This document shows positions 52,139-61,500 of a DNA stretch of 64,000 bases, piece by piece. Under the pieces are notes generated by a model. It did not search any database and had not been told where the DNA came from. It worked only from the letters and a program-made list of their open reading frames with translations. The first letter of the stretch is position 1. The number at the start of each line of letters is the position of its first letter. Origin of the DNA: DATFDN01 sp963767645 (GTDB taxonomy: Bacteria > Pseudomonadota > Alphaproteobacteria > Acetobacterales > Acetobacteraceae); the NCBI GenBank assembly GCA_963767645.1, contig CAVYEW010000004.1:62001-126000 (forward strand), in the 5' to 3' direction. Position numbers and translations under genes: made by a program.

Positions 52139-53380
52139 TCAGCTCTTCACCAGCGGGCACCCGCCCGCCGTCAGCGGCCGAAACGCCTGGTCGGCGGGGA
52201 TGGTGCGCCGCAGAGTCAGCAAATCCCACGGCCCCTTGGACTCCGCCGGCGTCTTGACCTCGAACAAGTACATATCGTGGACCACCCGCCCGTCGGCGCG
52301 GACGCGCAGCTCGCCGAACAGCTTATCATTGATCGGCTTGGACCGCATCTCAGCCACCACCGCCCGGCCGCTGGCCTTGGCGCGGTCCACGCCGATCGCC
52401 TTCGCCGCGTTCAGGTAGTTGGTGATGGCGGAGTATTGCCCGGCCTGGTCGGAGCTGGGCATCGCGCCGCCCATGACCTTGGCGAAGCGGCGGCCGAACT
52501 CGCGCGTGTTGTCGTTCAGATCCCAGTAGAAGGCGTCGGTCAGCAGCACGCCTTGCGCCGATTGCAGCCCGATGCCGTGGACATCGGGCAGCAGCAATAA
52601 CAGCGCCGCGACTTTCTGCCCGCCGCGCGTGATGCCGAACTCGGCGGCCTGTTTGATGCAGTTCACCGTGTCCGTCCCGCCATTGGCAAGACCGATCACG
52701 TTCGCCCCGCTGGCGCGCGCCTGCACCAGCGCCGCGGAGAAATCCGTGGTCCCCGGAAACGGCGTCATGGTCTGGCCCACCACCTTGCCGCCTCCGGCCA
52801 TGACGAAGCTTGCGGAATCGCTCTCCAGCGAGTGCCCGAACGTGTAGTCGGCGGTAATGAAGAACCAGGTCTTGCCGCCCTCCTTCAGGATCGCCTCGAC
52901 CGTTGCATACGGCATCGACCAGGTATCGAGCACCCAATGCAGGTGGTTGGGCCCGCATCCCGCGCCGGTGATCTCCGCCGACGCGGCGCCGGTGAAGATC
53001 GCCAGCTTGTCGCGCTGATCGACCATGTGGCCGACCGCGAGCGCGGCGGAGGAGAGCGGCAGGTCGGTGATGAGGTCAACGCCCCGGTTGTCCAGCCAGT
53101 CGGTGGCGATGTTGACGGCGATGTTCGGCTTGTCCTGCATGTCGGCGGACAGCAACTCGACCTTGATGCCGGGATTGGCCTGCATGAAATCCTCGACCGC
53201 CATCTTCGAAGCAGCGACCGAGCCCGGCCCGGTATTGGCGGCGTACGGACCGCTCATGTCGGTGAGTACGCCGATGCGGATCGGCTTCTGCTGCGCCTGC
53301 GCGCGGCGCGGGAGTGCGGCGGCCGATGTCGCGGCGATCCCGGTGCCAAGCAGCCCTCGGCGTGTCACGGTGATGGGCAT
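52139..53380 (-). CDS. ABC transporter substrate-binding protein (branched-chain amino acid type)
   Basis: A 413-residue periplasmic binding protein of the LivJ/urea/amide-binding family (type I fold). The signal sequence has a twin arginine (VTRRGLLGTGIAATSAA) and a likely AQA cleavage site near residue 29. The mature start IRIGVLTDMSGPYAANTGPG is the family signature, and PFPGTTDFSAALVQARASGA lies mid-protein. No permease or ATPase gene is adjacent, so this is an orphan binding protein, common next to acyl-CoA metabolism genes. The two acyl-CoA dehydrogenases upstream suggest an organic-acid ligand, which is inference. Confidence 0.88.
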   Translation of the reverse strand: MPITVTRRGLLGTGIAATSAAALPRRAQAQQKPIRIGVLTDMSGPYAANTGPGSVAASKMAVEDFMQANPGIKVELLSADMQDKPNIAVNIATDWLDNRGVDLITDLPLSSAALAVGHMVDQRDKLAIFTGAASAEITGAGCGPNHLHWVLDTWSMPYATVEAILKEGGKTWFFITADYTFGHSLESDSASFVMAGGGKVVGQTMTPFPGTTDFSAALVQARASGANVIGLANGGTDTVNCIKQAAEFGITRGGQKVAALLLLLPDVHGIGLQSAQGVLLTDAFYWDLNDNTREFGRRFAKVMGGAMPSSDQAGQYSAITNYLNAAKAIGVDRAKASGRAVVAEMRSKPINDKLFGELRVRADGRVVHDMYLFEVKTPAESKGPWDLLTLRRTIPADQAFRPLTAGGCPLVKS

Positions 53381-53417
53381 GGATGTGCCTCCCTGAAAGT
53401 CTTTTTGTGATTATCCA

Positions 53418-53503
53418 CCGTCATGCTCGCGCTCGTCGCGAGCATCCGCGACTTCTCTGGCCGCAACCAAGGCGTGGATGCCCGTGACAAGCACGGGCAT
53501 GAC
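53418..53503. repeat. Dispersed palindromic repeat, copy C
   Basis: CCGTCATGCTCGCGCTCGTCG near-matches the first arm of copy B at 39291, followed by GCATCCGCGAC, a spacer, GGCGTGGATGCCCG and CGGGCATGAC. It lies between the binding-protein start and the end of an acyl-CoA dehydrogenase gene on the same strand, so it would form a nested hairpin in a transcript running through both and may separate the two units. Confidence 0.8.
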
Positions 53504-53537
53504 TGATGTAGTAATGCGAGCACAGCGCCAAACCTCG

Positions 53538-54623
53538 TTAAGCGCTTGTCAGCGTCGGCCACAGTGCCTCGGCTCCGCGCGCGCAGACGATCGCCCCGAC
53601 ACGCGCCGCCCACTCGGCCTCCGAGCCGAATTCATCGCGCCAGGACCACAACCGGCGCGTGCTGAGCTGAAGCGCGTATTCCTGGGTGAAGCCGATCGCG
53701 CCATGCACCTGGTGGGCGATTTCCGCGGCGGCGGTGGCGGCTTCCCCGGCGCGTGTCTTGGCAATCGCGATCAGCAGCTCTCGCAACTCCGGATCCGGGT
53801 TGGCCAATGCCTCCGCCCCTGCCTCCGCCGCCGCGCCGGCGGCAGCCACCTGTCCGGCGAGCACCGCCATCTGCTGCTGCACTGCCTGGAACTTGCCGAT
53901 CGGCCGGCCGAATTGCTTGCGTTCCTGCACGTAGGCCAGCGCGGTATCCAGGGCACGCTCCAGGGCGCCCGCCATCAGCGCCGCGCGCGCCACCGCGCCG
54001 CGCCGATACGTCTCCGCCCGGTCGGCACCGGGCCGAGCGGGAGCGGCGGCATCGCCCGACAGTGAAACCGCGTTGAAGACGATCGTGTCGCGCGGCTCGC
54101 CGGCCAGGTTGCGCCCGTGTGTGACCTCGGCGCTGTCGGCGCCGTCCAGAGCCACCACCATCTGCCCGCCCGGAGCTTCGGCCAGCAGCACCAGGCGCGC
54201 CGCCTGCGCACCCCAGGGCACGCGGCTCGCGCGGCCCGACAGGCGCCAGCCCGCGCCGTCGCGCTCCAGGCTCAGCCGGTCCTCGGGCCGGACCGGGGCG
54301 ATCGTCATGGGCGCCTCGGTAGTCTCCAGCCCCGCCTCTGCGGCAACCCAGGCGGCGATCATGCTCTCAGCCAGCGGGATCGGCGCGGCGTGCCGCCCGG
54401 CGACCCGCAGCGCGGCCATCAAATCCGTCCATTCGACGCCGGCGCCGCCGCGCTCCTCCGGCAGCGCCGCGAGCGGCACGCCGGTCTCGGCGACCGCGCG
54501 CCACAGCTCGGCGGGAAAGGCACCGCGCTCGGCGCGGTCGATCACGTCCTTGGTGCTGCGGTCCTCGAACAGCCTGGTCATGCTGTCGAGCAGCAGGCGG
54601 GTTTCCTCGCGCAGTGCCATCAT
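53538..54623 (-). CDS. Acyl-CoA dehydrogenase family protein (short)
   Basis: A 361-residue flavoprotein. The N-terminal helical domain has GVPLAALPEERGGAGVEWTD, the middle beta domain RVPWGAQAARLVLLAEAPGG, and the C-terminal helices ALDTALAYVQERKQFGRPIG and AHQVHGAIGFTQEYALQL. The usual catalytic glutamate position is not obvious, as in many partner subunits of heteromeric acyl-CoA dehydrogenases. It follows the other dehydrogenase gene by 11 bp and probably forms a complex with it. Two adjacent ATGs are possible; the second (54620) is better spaced from GGGGAGG. Confidence 0.85.
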   Translation of the reverse strand: MMALREETRLLLDSMTRLFEDRSTKDVIDRAERGAFPAELWRAVAETGVPLAALPEERGGAGVEWTDLMAALRVAGRHAAPIPLAESMIAAWVAAEAGLETTEAPMTIAPVRPEDRLSLERDGAGWRLSGRASRVPWGAQAARLVLLAEAPGGQMVVALDGADSAEVTHGRNLAGEPRDTIVFNAVSLSGDAAAPARPGADRAETYRRGAVARAALMAGALERALDTALAYVQERKQFGRPIGKFQAVQQQMAVLAGQVAAAGAAAEAGAEALANPDPELRELLIAIAKTRAGEAATAAAEIAHQVHGAIGFTQEYALQLSTRRLWSWRDEFGSEAEWAARVGAIVCARGAEALWPTLTSA

Positions 54624-54634
54624 TGCCTCCCCGC

Positions 54635-55780
54635 TCAGCGCAAGCCGAGGCCGCGCGCGATGATCCCGCGCAGGATTTCCCGCGTGCCACCCTGGATCGA
54701 TAGGCGCGGCGCGTTCATGATCGCCGAGGCCACCATCGCGACATAGGCTTCGGCCGACCCCAGCTCGGGCTCGGCGGGAAACAAGGTGCGCGCCACGTTC
54801 GGCATGTCCTGCTCGTAGCGCGTGCCCAGATCCTTCACCACCGCCGCCTCGTTCAGCGGCTGCTCGCCGGCCTGCATCATCCCGGCGATGGAGAGCGACA
54901 TGCGCCGCAGCGTGGCGAGCTGCGCGACCAGCCGCCCGATCGCCGCCGCCGTCGTTCGGTCGGGCTCCGGGCCGGCCACGCGGACCATCTCCTTCAACAG
55001 CTTGAACAGCACGAGGAAGCGGTCCGGCGCGCTGCGCTCGAAGGCAAGCTCGCTCGTCACCTGCTTCCAGCCGCTCCCTTCCTCGCCCAGCAGGCAGTCG
55101 TCAGGCGCGAACAGATCGGTGAGGAAGATTTCGTTGAAATGGTGCTCGCCCAGCAGGTTGATTACCGGCCTGATCTCGATGCCCGGCGATTTCAGGTCCA
55201 CCAGGAACTGTGTCGCGCCGGCGTGACGGTCCGCCTCCTCGCCCTCGCGCGCCATCTTGCAGAACAGGATCATCCATTCGGATTGATGCGCGTTGGAGGT
55301 CCAGAGCTTGGTGCCGTTCACCCGGTAGCCGCCGTCCACCTTCACCGCGCGGGTGCGCGTGGCGGCGAGATCGGAGCCGGAGTCGGGCTCGCTCATGCCG
55401 ATGCAGAAGCTGATTTCGGCGCGGGCGATGCGCGGGAGAAACCGCTGCCGCTGCGCTTCGGTGCCGAAGCGCAGGATGTTCGGCCCGCTCTGTCGGTCGG
55501 CGGTGTAGTGGAAGCCGACAGGCGCCCCGGCGGCGAGCATCTCCTCGATGACGACGTAGCGTTCGAGGGCGCTGCGCTCATGCCCGCCGTACTGCTTCGG
55601 CCAGGTCATGCCGATCCAGCCGCGCTCGGCCATCGCCTTGCTGAACGCCTGGTTGCGCCCGCCATGCGTGGGCTCCATCAGATCGTGATGCGCGACAAGG
55701 AAATCGCGCACCTCCTGGCGGAGCGTGGCGGCCTCCCGCGGCAGAGTGACGGGGTCGAACCGGAATGCCTGGAAGGTCAT
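54635..55780 (-). CDS. Acyl-CoA dehydrogenase
   Basis: A 381-residue enzyme that introduces a 2,3-double bond into an acyl-CoA with FAD. It has the signatures ISFCIGMSEPDSGSDLAATR (middle domain) and the C-terminal IQGGTREILRGIIARGLGLR, plus GWIGMTWPKQYGGHERSALE near the N-terminus. It is the first gene of the pair with 53538-54623; such tandem, unequal dehydrogenases typify alpha2beta2 enzymes acting on bulky side chains such as those of steroids, which is a family-based guess. The start has no strong ribosome-binding site. Confidence 0.9.
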   Translation of the reverse strand: MTFQAFRFDPVTLPREAATLRQEVRDFLVAHHDLMEPTHGGRNQAFSKAMAERGWIGMTWPKQYGGHERSALERYVVIEEMLAAGAPVGFHYTADRQSGPNILRFGTEAQRQRFLPRIARAEISFCIGMSEPDSGSDLAATRTRAVKVDGGYRVNGTKLWTSNAHQSEWMILFCKMAREGEEADRHAGATQFLVDLKSPGIEIRPVINLLGEHHFNEIFLTDLFAPDDCLLGEEGSGWKQVTSELAFERSAPDRFLVLFKLLKEMVRVAGPEPDRTTAAAIGRLVAQLATLRRMSLSIAGMMQAGEQPLNEAAVVKDLGTRYEQDMPNVARTLFPAEPELGSAEAYVAMVASAIMNAPRLSIQGGTREILRGIIARGLGLR

Positions 55781-55852
55781 GGCGTCATCCCCCTATGGCA
55801 ATGGTCGTTGTAGCGGCCCGCCGGGAAGACTGGCAATCACGGCACGGGAATC

Positions 55853-55873
55853 ATATACAATGTGTTCGTATAT
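55853..55873. promoter_or_regulatory. Inverted repeat upstream of the toxin-antitoxin pair
   Basis: ATATAC (55853-55858) and GTATAT (55868-55873) with a 9-base spacer form an AT-rich palindrome 16 bp before the antitoxin start, in otherwise GC-rich DNA. It overlaps a plausible -10 element (TACAAT) and is the expected place for autorepression by an AbrB/MazE-fold antitoxin. Confidence 0.55.
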
Positions 55874-55889
55874 CAGGCGGGAGCAGATC

Positions 55890-56120
55890 ATGCAGGTCGG
55901 CAAATGGGGCAACAGTCTCGCGGTACGCCTGCCCGCAACGGTGGTCGAGGCGCTTGGCCTCAAGGAAGGTGACGAAATCGAGATCGAAATCGCCGGCAAG
56001 CGCGCCTTCCGGGTAAGCCGGGACAATAGCCGAGCCGAGGCCTTGCAACGGCTACAGGCGCTGCAAAAGCCGCTGCCGCCCGGTTTCCGGTTCAGCCGGG
56101 ACGAGGCGAATGAACGATGA
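55890..56120 (+). CDS. AbrB/MazE-fold antitoxin
   Basis: A 76-residue DNA-binding antitoxin. The swapped-hairpin fold is shown by MQVGKWGNSLAVRLPATVVE and LGLKEGDEIEIEIAGKRAFRV; the C-terminal ~30 residues, ending RFSRDEANER, are the flexible toxin-binding tail. The start at 55890 follows GGCGGGAGCAG. It overlaps the PIN-toxin gene by 11 bp, the standard arrangement, and the AT-rich palindrome just upstream is its likely operator. Confidence 0.9.
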   Translation: MQVGKWGNSLAVRLPATVVEALGLKEGDEIEIEIAGKRAFRVSRDNSRAEALQRLQALQKPLPPGFRFSRDEANER

Positions 56121-56526
56121 CGTGTTCTTGGACACCAATATCCTTGTTTACGCGACGGCGAAGGATGACCCGCGTGCCGCGGCCGCGATCCGACTGTTGT
56201 CGGCCGGCGGCGTCGTCAGCGTTCAGGTTCTGAATGAATTCGCGAGCGTTGTCCGGCGCAAGCTGAAATGGTCCTGGCCGGAGGTGACGCGTGCCATCAC
56301 GGAGTTCCGTGTCCTGCTGAACACGCCGCAGCCCATCACGCTCGCAACCCATGACATGGCATTGGAGATCGCGCACCGGGATGAGCTGAGCATCTATGAT
56401 GCACTCATCGTCGCATCTGCGCTGGAAGCAGATTGCAAGATCCTCTTGTCAGAGGACATGCAGGACGGGCTGGTGATCGACGGCCGGCTGACGATCCGCA
56501 ACCCATTCGGCATCAAACCGGCTTGA
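56110..56526 (+). CDS. vapC: PIN-domain toxin (VapC-like)
   Basis: A 138-residue ribonuclease toxin. The four acidic positions of the PIN active site are visible: FLDTNILVYA (Asp8), LNEFASVV (Glu ~44), LSIYDALIVASAL (Asp ~97) and LLSEDMQDG (Glu/Asp ~115). It would cleave RNA unless held by the AbrB-type antitoxin whose gene overlaps its start. The end reads TIRNPFGIKPA, and its last 14 bp overlap the convergent TPP-enzyme gene. All catalytic residues look intact, so the module is probably functional. Confidence 0.9.
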   Translation: MNDDVFLDTNILVYATAKDDPRAAAAIRLLSAGGVVSVQVLNEFASVVRRKLKWSWPEVTRAITEFRVLLNTPQPITLATHDMALEIAHRDELSIYDALIVASALEADCKILLSEDMQDGLVIDGRLTIRNPFGIKPA

Positions 56527-58189
56527 ATCCCCGATCCATCTCCACGTCGATCAGCATCGGTCCGTCCGCGCGCAGGCCAGCCGCCAGCAAATCCCTGACC
56601 TCCGCGATGGTGCGCGCCCGATGTGCCTCAACGCCCAGCCCGCGCGCGACGGACACGTAATCGATGCGCGGATTGTCCAGCTCCATGCCGACATAGAGAT
56701 CGGTCTGAGCGGCGAATTGCTGCATCGCGTTGGCCCGCTGCTTCAGGATGCGGTACGAGCTGTTGTTGATGATGACGAACACGACGGCCAGCTTCTCGTG
56801 CGCGGCCGTCCACAGGCCCTGGATCGTGTACATCGCGCTGCCGTCGCCGATCAGCGCCACCACCGGGCGATGCGGCAGGGCGAGCTTGACGCCGACCGCG
56901 GCGGGCAGCCCCCAGCCGATGCCGCCGCCGCGCAGCCCGAAGAAGCTCTGCGCGTCGTTGCTCCGCAGCAACCGGCGCAGCCCGGCGCCGGAGGATACCG
57001 CCTCGTCGATCACCACCGCGTCGCCCGGCAGCATTGCCGCGACGGCCCCGATCAGCGCCAGCGGCTGGATCGGCGTGCGCCCGGCAAGCGCCTCGGCCTG
57101 CGCGCGCAGCTTTGCCAAGCCCTGTTCACCCTCGGCCCTGGCCGCTTCCAGCCGCTCCGCCGCGCGTGCTTGCGCCTGGGCCGTCATCGCCGCGCGCACC
57201 GCCTCGGTCAGTTCCGGCAACGTCGCCTTGGGATCGCCGAGGATGCCGGCCCGGACAGGGTAGTTCTTGCCGATCTCCCACGGATCGGCATCGAGATGCA
57301 CGATCGCCAGGCCCTCGGGCACGGACTCCACCTGGCCCGGCAGCGACAGGGTGAAGAGATCCCCGCCCACGGAGAGCAGCAGGTCGTGGTCTTGCAGGAT
57401 GCCGCGGATCACCGCCGGCAGGCGGGCGAAGCTTCCGCGGTAGAGCGGATGCGACGAGGGGAACATTGTCCGGCTGGCCATGCCCTCGTCGTACACCGGC
57501 GCCCCCAGCGCCTCGGCCAAGGCGACCAGCTCGGACAGGGCGCCGCTCTGCGGCACCGCGTCGCCGGCGATGATGACCGGACGCTCGGCACGGGCCAGCA
57601 GCCCCGCCGCCACCGCGATGGCCTCGGCATCGCCGCGGATGCGCGACGCCACGCGCGAAGGCGCCCCGAGATCGACCTCCGCGCTGGCGGTCAGCACGTC
57701 GCCCGGCAGCGACAGGAACACCGGCCCGGTGGGCGGCGCCAGCGCGGTCTTGACGGCGCGATGGATCGCGCGCGGCAGATCCTCGATCCGGCGCACCTCA
57801 TGCGCCCATTTCACGAAGGGCTGGGCGATGCGCGGCAGGTCGGCCCACAGCAGCGGCTCGGTGAAGTTGAAGGTCTGCTCGTGCTGGCCGGCCGTGATCA
57901 GCACCGGCGAGCCCGCCTTCTGCGCGTCGTAGAGCATCCCCATAGCGTTGCCGAGACCCGGCGCGACGTGCAGGTTGACCACGGCAAGCCCGCCGGAAGC
58001 CAGCGCGTAGCCGTCGGCCATCGCCATCGCCGGCGCCTCCTGAAGCGCGAGCACGTAGCGGAGCTCGGTCTCGACGGCGAACGCGTCCATCAGCGGTAGT
58101 TCGGTGGTGCCGGGATTCCCAAAACATACACGGACCCCCTCCTGCTTGAGCAGCTCCAGCAGCAAGGTCGCGCCTCTCATCGCGGGCAT
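56513..58189 (-). CDS. Thiamine-pyrophosphate enzyme, benzoylformate decarboxylase-like
   Basis: A 558-residue TPP enzyme. The opening LLELLKQEGVRVCFGNPGTT, the Glu region LQEAPAMAMADGYA and NLHVAPGLGNAMGMLYDAQ are typical of benzoylformate decarboxylase-type enzymes. The TPP/metal motif runs from GDGSAMYTIQGLW to INNSSYRILKQRAN near residue 445. It may decarboxylate an aromatic or branched 2-keto acid. The ATG at 58189 follows GGGGGAGACCCC; the frame is open further but unconserved upstream. Its last 14 bp overlap the toxin gene. A 43-codon fragment resembling its N-terminus lies at 62283-62414. Confidence 0.87.
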   Translation of the reverse strand: MPAMRGATLLLELLKQEGVRVCFGNPGTTELPLMDAFAVETELRYVLALQEAPAMAMADGYALASGGLAVVNLHVAPGLGNAMGMLYDAQKAGSPVLITAGQHEQTFNFTEPLLWADLPRIAQPFVKWAHEVRRIEDLPRAIHRAVKTALAPPTGPVFLSLPGDVLTASAEVDLGAPSRVASRIRGDAEAIAVAAGLLARAERPVIIAGDAVPQSGALSELVALAEALGAPVYDEGMASRTMFPSSHPLYRGSFARLPAVIRGILQDHDLLLSVGGDLFTLSLPGQVESVPEGLAIVHLDADPWEIGKNYPVRAGILGDPKATLPELTEAVRAAMTAQAQARAAERLEAARAEGEQGLAKLRAQAEALAGRTPIQPLALIGAVAAMLPGDAVVIDEAVSSGAGLRRLLRSNDAQSFFGLRGGGIGWGLPAAVGVKLALPHRPVVALIGDGSAMYTIQGLWTAAHEKLAVVFVIINNSSYRILKQRANAMQQFAAQTDLYVGMELDNPRIDYVSVARGLGVEAHRARTIAEVRDLLAAGLRADGPMLIDVEMDRGFKPV

Positions 58190-58598
58190 ACGCGGGGTCT
58201 CCCCCTTCCTGTGCAGACGGTGGGAAGCTGCGCCCAAGACGGGCAGGGCGCAAATTTGCCAGCCGCAAGCGAACCTCACCGGTCTTCGACGGGCAGGTCG
58301 CCTCCTGGCTCATCTCGAAGGACCGCTCCCGACCCCCGGCGGACATTCGCACCGAGCTGCCGCGAACTGACCGAAGACGGTGTTCTGATCAAGGCCGCCA
58401 ACGCCGATCGACAACAGCGTGGGAGATCAAAGGCAGCAAGGGCGAGGAACGGTGCGGCTTGCGGTGCTCCCAAAGGCTGTTGTACCACGTTGGCAACTTC
58501 TAATCGCATTGCCTGGATTGGTGCCTTCGTTGAAATTGACGTGCATCATGGGTGGGAGGCTCAGGGGAAGGTGCGGTGCAAAGACATAGCAGACCTTG
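58190..58598. other. Intergenic region, divergent promoters
   Basis: About 400 bp between the decarboxylase-like gene and the propeller-NTPase gene, read in opposite directions. I see no gene: the longest open frames are Arg/Ser-rich. The right half is less GC-rich than the flanks (around 58490-58560, for example TTGAAATTGACG), which would suit promoters for the propeller gene. No clear operator was seen. Confidence 0.4.
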
Positions 58599-61500
58599 AT
58601 GGGGCACGTGCTGGTCCGCCGATCTCATCTTGATGGCTGGGTGGCATGGTGGTTGCTATTAGCGATAGCGCTTTGCTGTGCTGTTTACCCACGTCCTGCG
58701 TCATCTGAACCGGCCCCGATCTGGGCAGTCTTCTCTCGGGACAATAGTGATCTGCCGGACAATCACGTCCGGGCACTGGCACCCGCCGCCGACGGCGCCC
58801 TCTGGGTCGGCACCTTTGGCGGTGGGCTGGCGCGGCTCGACCGGGACGGCCAGTGGCACACCTACACCAGGGCCAGCACCCAGGGCGGCCTGCCCGACGA
58901 TCGCGTCTTGGCCCTGGCGCCCGGCGCCGACGGCGCCCTCTGGGTCGGCACCCTTAGCGATGGGCTGGCGCGGCTCGACCGGGACGGCCAGTGGCACACC
59001 TACACCCAGGCCAGCACCCAGGGCGACCTGCCGGCCGATAGCGTCCAGGCACTGGCGCCCAGCGCCGACGGCGCCCTCTGGGTCGGAACCTTTGGCGGGG
59101 GGCTGGCGCGGCTCGACCGGGGCGGCCAGTGGCACACCTACATCCAGACCAGCACCGAGCAGGGCGACCGGGCGACCGATAACCTCCTGGCACTGGCGCC
59201 CGCCGCCGACGGCGCCCTCTGGGTCGGCACCCTTGGCGATGGGCTGGCGCGGCTCGACCGGGACGGCCGGTGGCACACCTACACCAAGGCCAGCACCCAG
59301 GGCGGCCTGCCGAACGATAACGTCCAGGCACTGGCGCCCGGCGCCGACGGCGCCCTCTGGGTCGGCACGAATGGCGGCGGGCTGGCGCGGCTCGACCGGG
59401 ACGGCCACCAGTGGCACACTTACACCCAGGCCAGCACCCAGGGCGGCCTGGCGGACGATACCGTCTCGGCACTGGCGCCCGGCGCGGACGGCGCCCTCTG
59501 GGTCGGCACCAATGGCGGGCTGGCGCGGCTCGACCGGGACGGCCAGTGGCACGCCTACACCCAGGCCAGCACCCGGGGCGGCCTGCCGAACGATATCGTC
59601 GTGGCGCTGGCGCCCGGCGCCGATGGCGCCCTCTGGGTCGGCACCGACAGCGGGCTGGCGCGGCTCGACCGGGACGGCCAGTGGCACACCTACACCAAGG
59701 CCAGCACCCGGGGCGGCCTGCCGGGCGATCGCGTCCTGGCCTTGGCGCCCGGTGCGGACGGCGCCCTCTGGGTCGGCACCGGTGGCAGCGGGCTGGCGCG
59801 GCTCGACCGGGACGGCCACCAGTGGCACACTTACACCCAGGCCAGCACCCAGGGCGGGCTGGCGCGGCTCGACCGGGACGGCCAGTGGCACACCTACACC
59901 CAGGCCAGCACCCGGGGCGGCCTGCCGAACGATATCGTCGTGGCGCTGGCGCCCGGCGTGGACGGCGCCCTCTGGGTCGGCACCCTTGGCGGTGGCCTTA
60001 GCCGTTTCAAGCCTCCCCTCGGGCAAACGCTACGGATTGTCGAGGTCGTTGGAATCCGTGAAGGCGGAGAGGTCATCCAGGCAGAACAGACCGTTGCCGC
60101 CGTCGCTTTCGACAGCAGCTATCTCACGCTGCCATGGATGTTCCATTACGCTTGGAAACTGTCTGAAGTTGGGCGATTCAGCGTTCGCCCAGGCCCGGAG
60201 ATCAAGACGAAGTCATCGGTCTACAAGGTTGTCCTCCCCCACCATGATGGCGCGTATCAGCTCAGCGTCGTCGCCCTCGACCGCTATGGTAACCGCAGCG
60301 AGCCAAAAACAATCGACTTCAAGGTGGACCTGCCCAAACCGAAGTCCCTTTGGGATAGGCTGGCCGCAGATTGGCAGGTAATTCTGGCGGGGGTAGCTGC
60401 GCTCTACTTCCTTGCATTTGTCACCCTGCTGCTATTGACGCGCTGGTACGCTTGGGCGTTCAGGATACTATCAGACGCAGTTTGGGCGAAATGGCTGACC
60501 TTCCCCTTCCTCTTGCTTCGGAACGTACCCGCCGTGCAGCGGTGGGTGTTGGCGCCTTGGTTTCAGGAGGTTCGCCAGAGGACGCGCACCGACGTCCCGT
60601 TTCTCGATCCGCCGGCGTCGGCCGCCGCAGGGTCGCTCTGCGAAAGCACCGCCCTGTTGCAACGGCTCCGTGGCGAACGGCGGATTTGGTTGCACGGCCG
60701 AAGCGGCATGGGCAAGAGCAGCGTCTTCGCCGCCTGGGAGCGAGCCTATTTCGCCGCCGAGGACGCCCCCAGCCTCGGCGCCGCCGTGCGCCGGCACGGG
60801 TTCATCCTGGTGACGTTGCCCGCGCGCCGCTACGCGGCCTTGGAGGCGCCGGACGCCAACCGCCCGGAATCCTGGGTGCTGGAGGCGGCGCGCTCGCAAC
60901 TGGAGCAGTTCGGGTTCGCGACGCGTGACCTCGGACTGGTCGAGGCGATGCTGAGGGCCGGGCACATCGCCTTGGCGCTCGACGGCACAAACGAGGCAGA
61001 TCGGGACGTCGCCCTGGCGGCTTTCGCGCGGCAGTTCAAGCAAACCCGATTGCTGGTCACGTCACAGGCCCTGCCCCCGAGCGACCCGTGGGAAAAGCCG
61101 GATGATCAATGGGAGGTGTGGAAGCTCCCCGAGGACATCAGTGGCTTGCGGTCGCAGTTGCTCAGGCTCTGGCTTGGCGACGAAAAGGGCAAGGTTCTCT
61201 CTGACCGCATTGAGGCGGAAGGCTTGTCCGCCACCATTGTCTCGGGCTACGACCTGCGCCTTCTCGCTGACCTCGCCGAGGCCGATCCCGAGCGGGCGCG
61301 CCTCCCTGCCGATCGCATCGCGCTCTACCGCGCGATACTCGCCCGCGCGAGCGAACCGGACGGCCAGCCGCTCCGCCTTGAGAAACTGGAGCAGCTCGCG
61401 TGGACGATGGTGGTCCAACGGCAGCGCAGGATCAGGCCGGAGGACGCGACGGTGCTCGGCGAGAGCACGTTGAGGATGCTGGGGAGAGAGGGCCTGCGCG

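Noticed and set aside
58752..60000. CRISPR-like regular repeats
   Set aside because: Repeat period (~138 bp) and absence of unique short spacers exclude CRISPR; the units are coding, all lengths are multiples of three and they form propeller blades.
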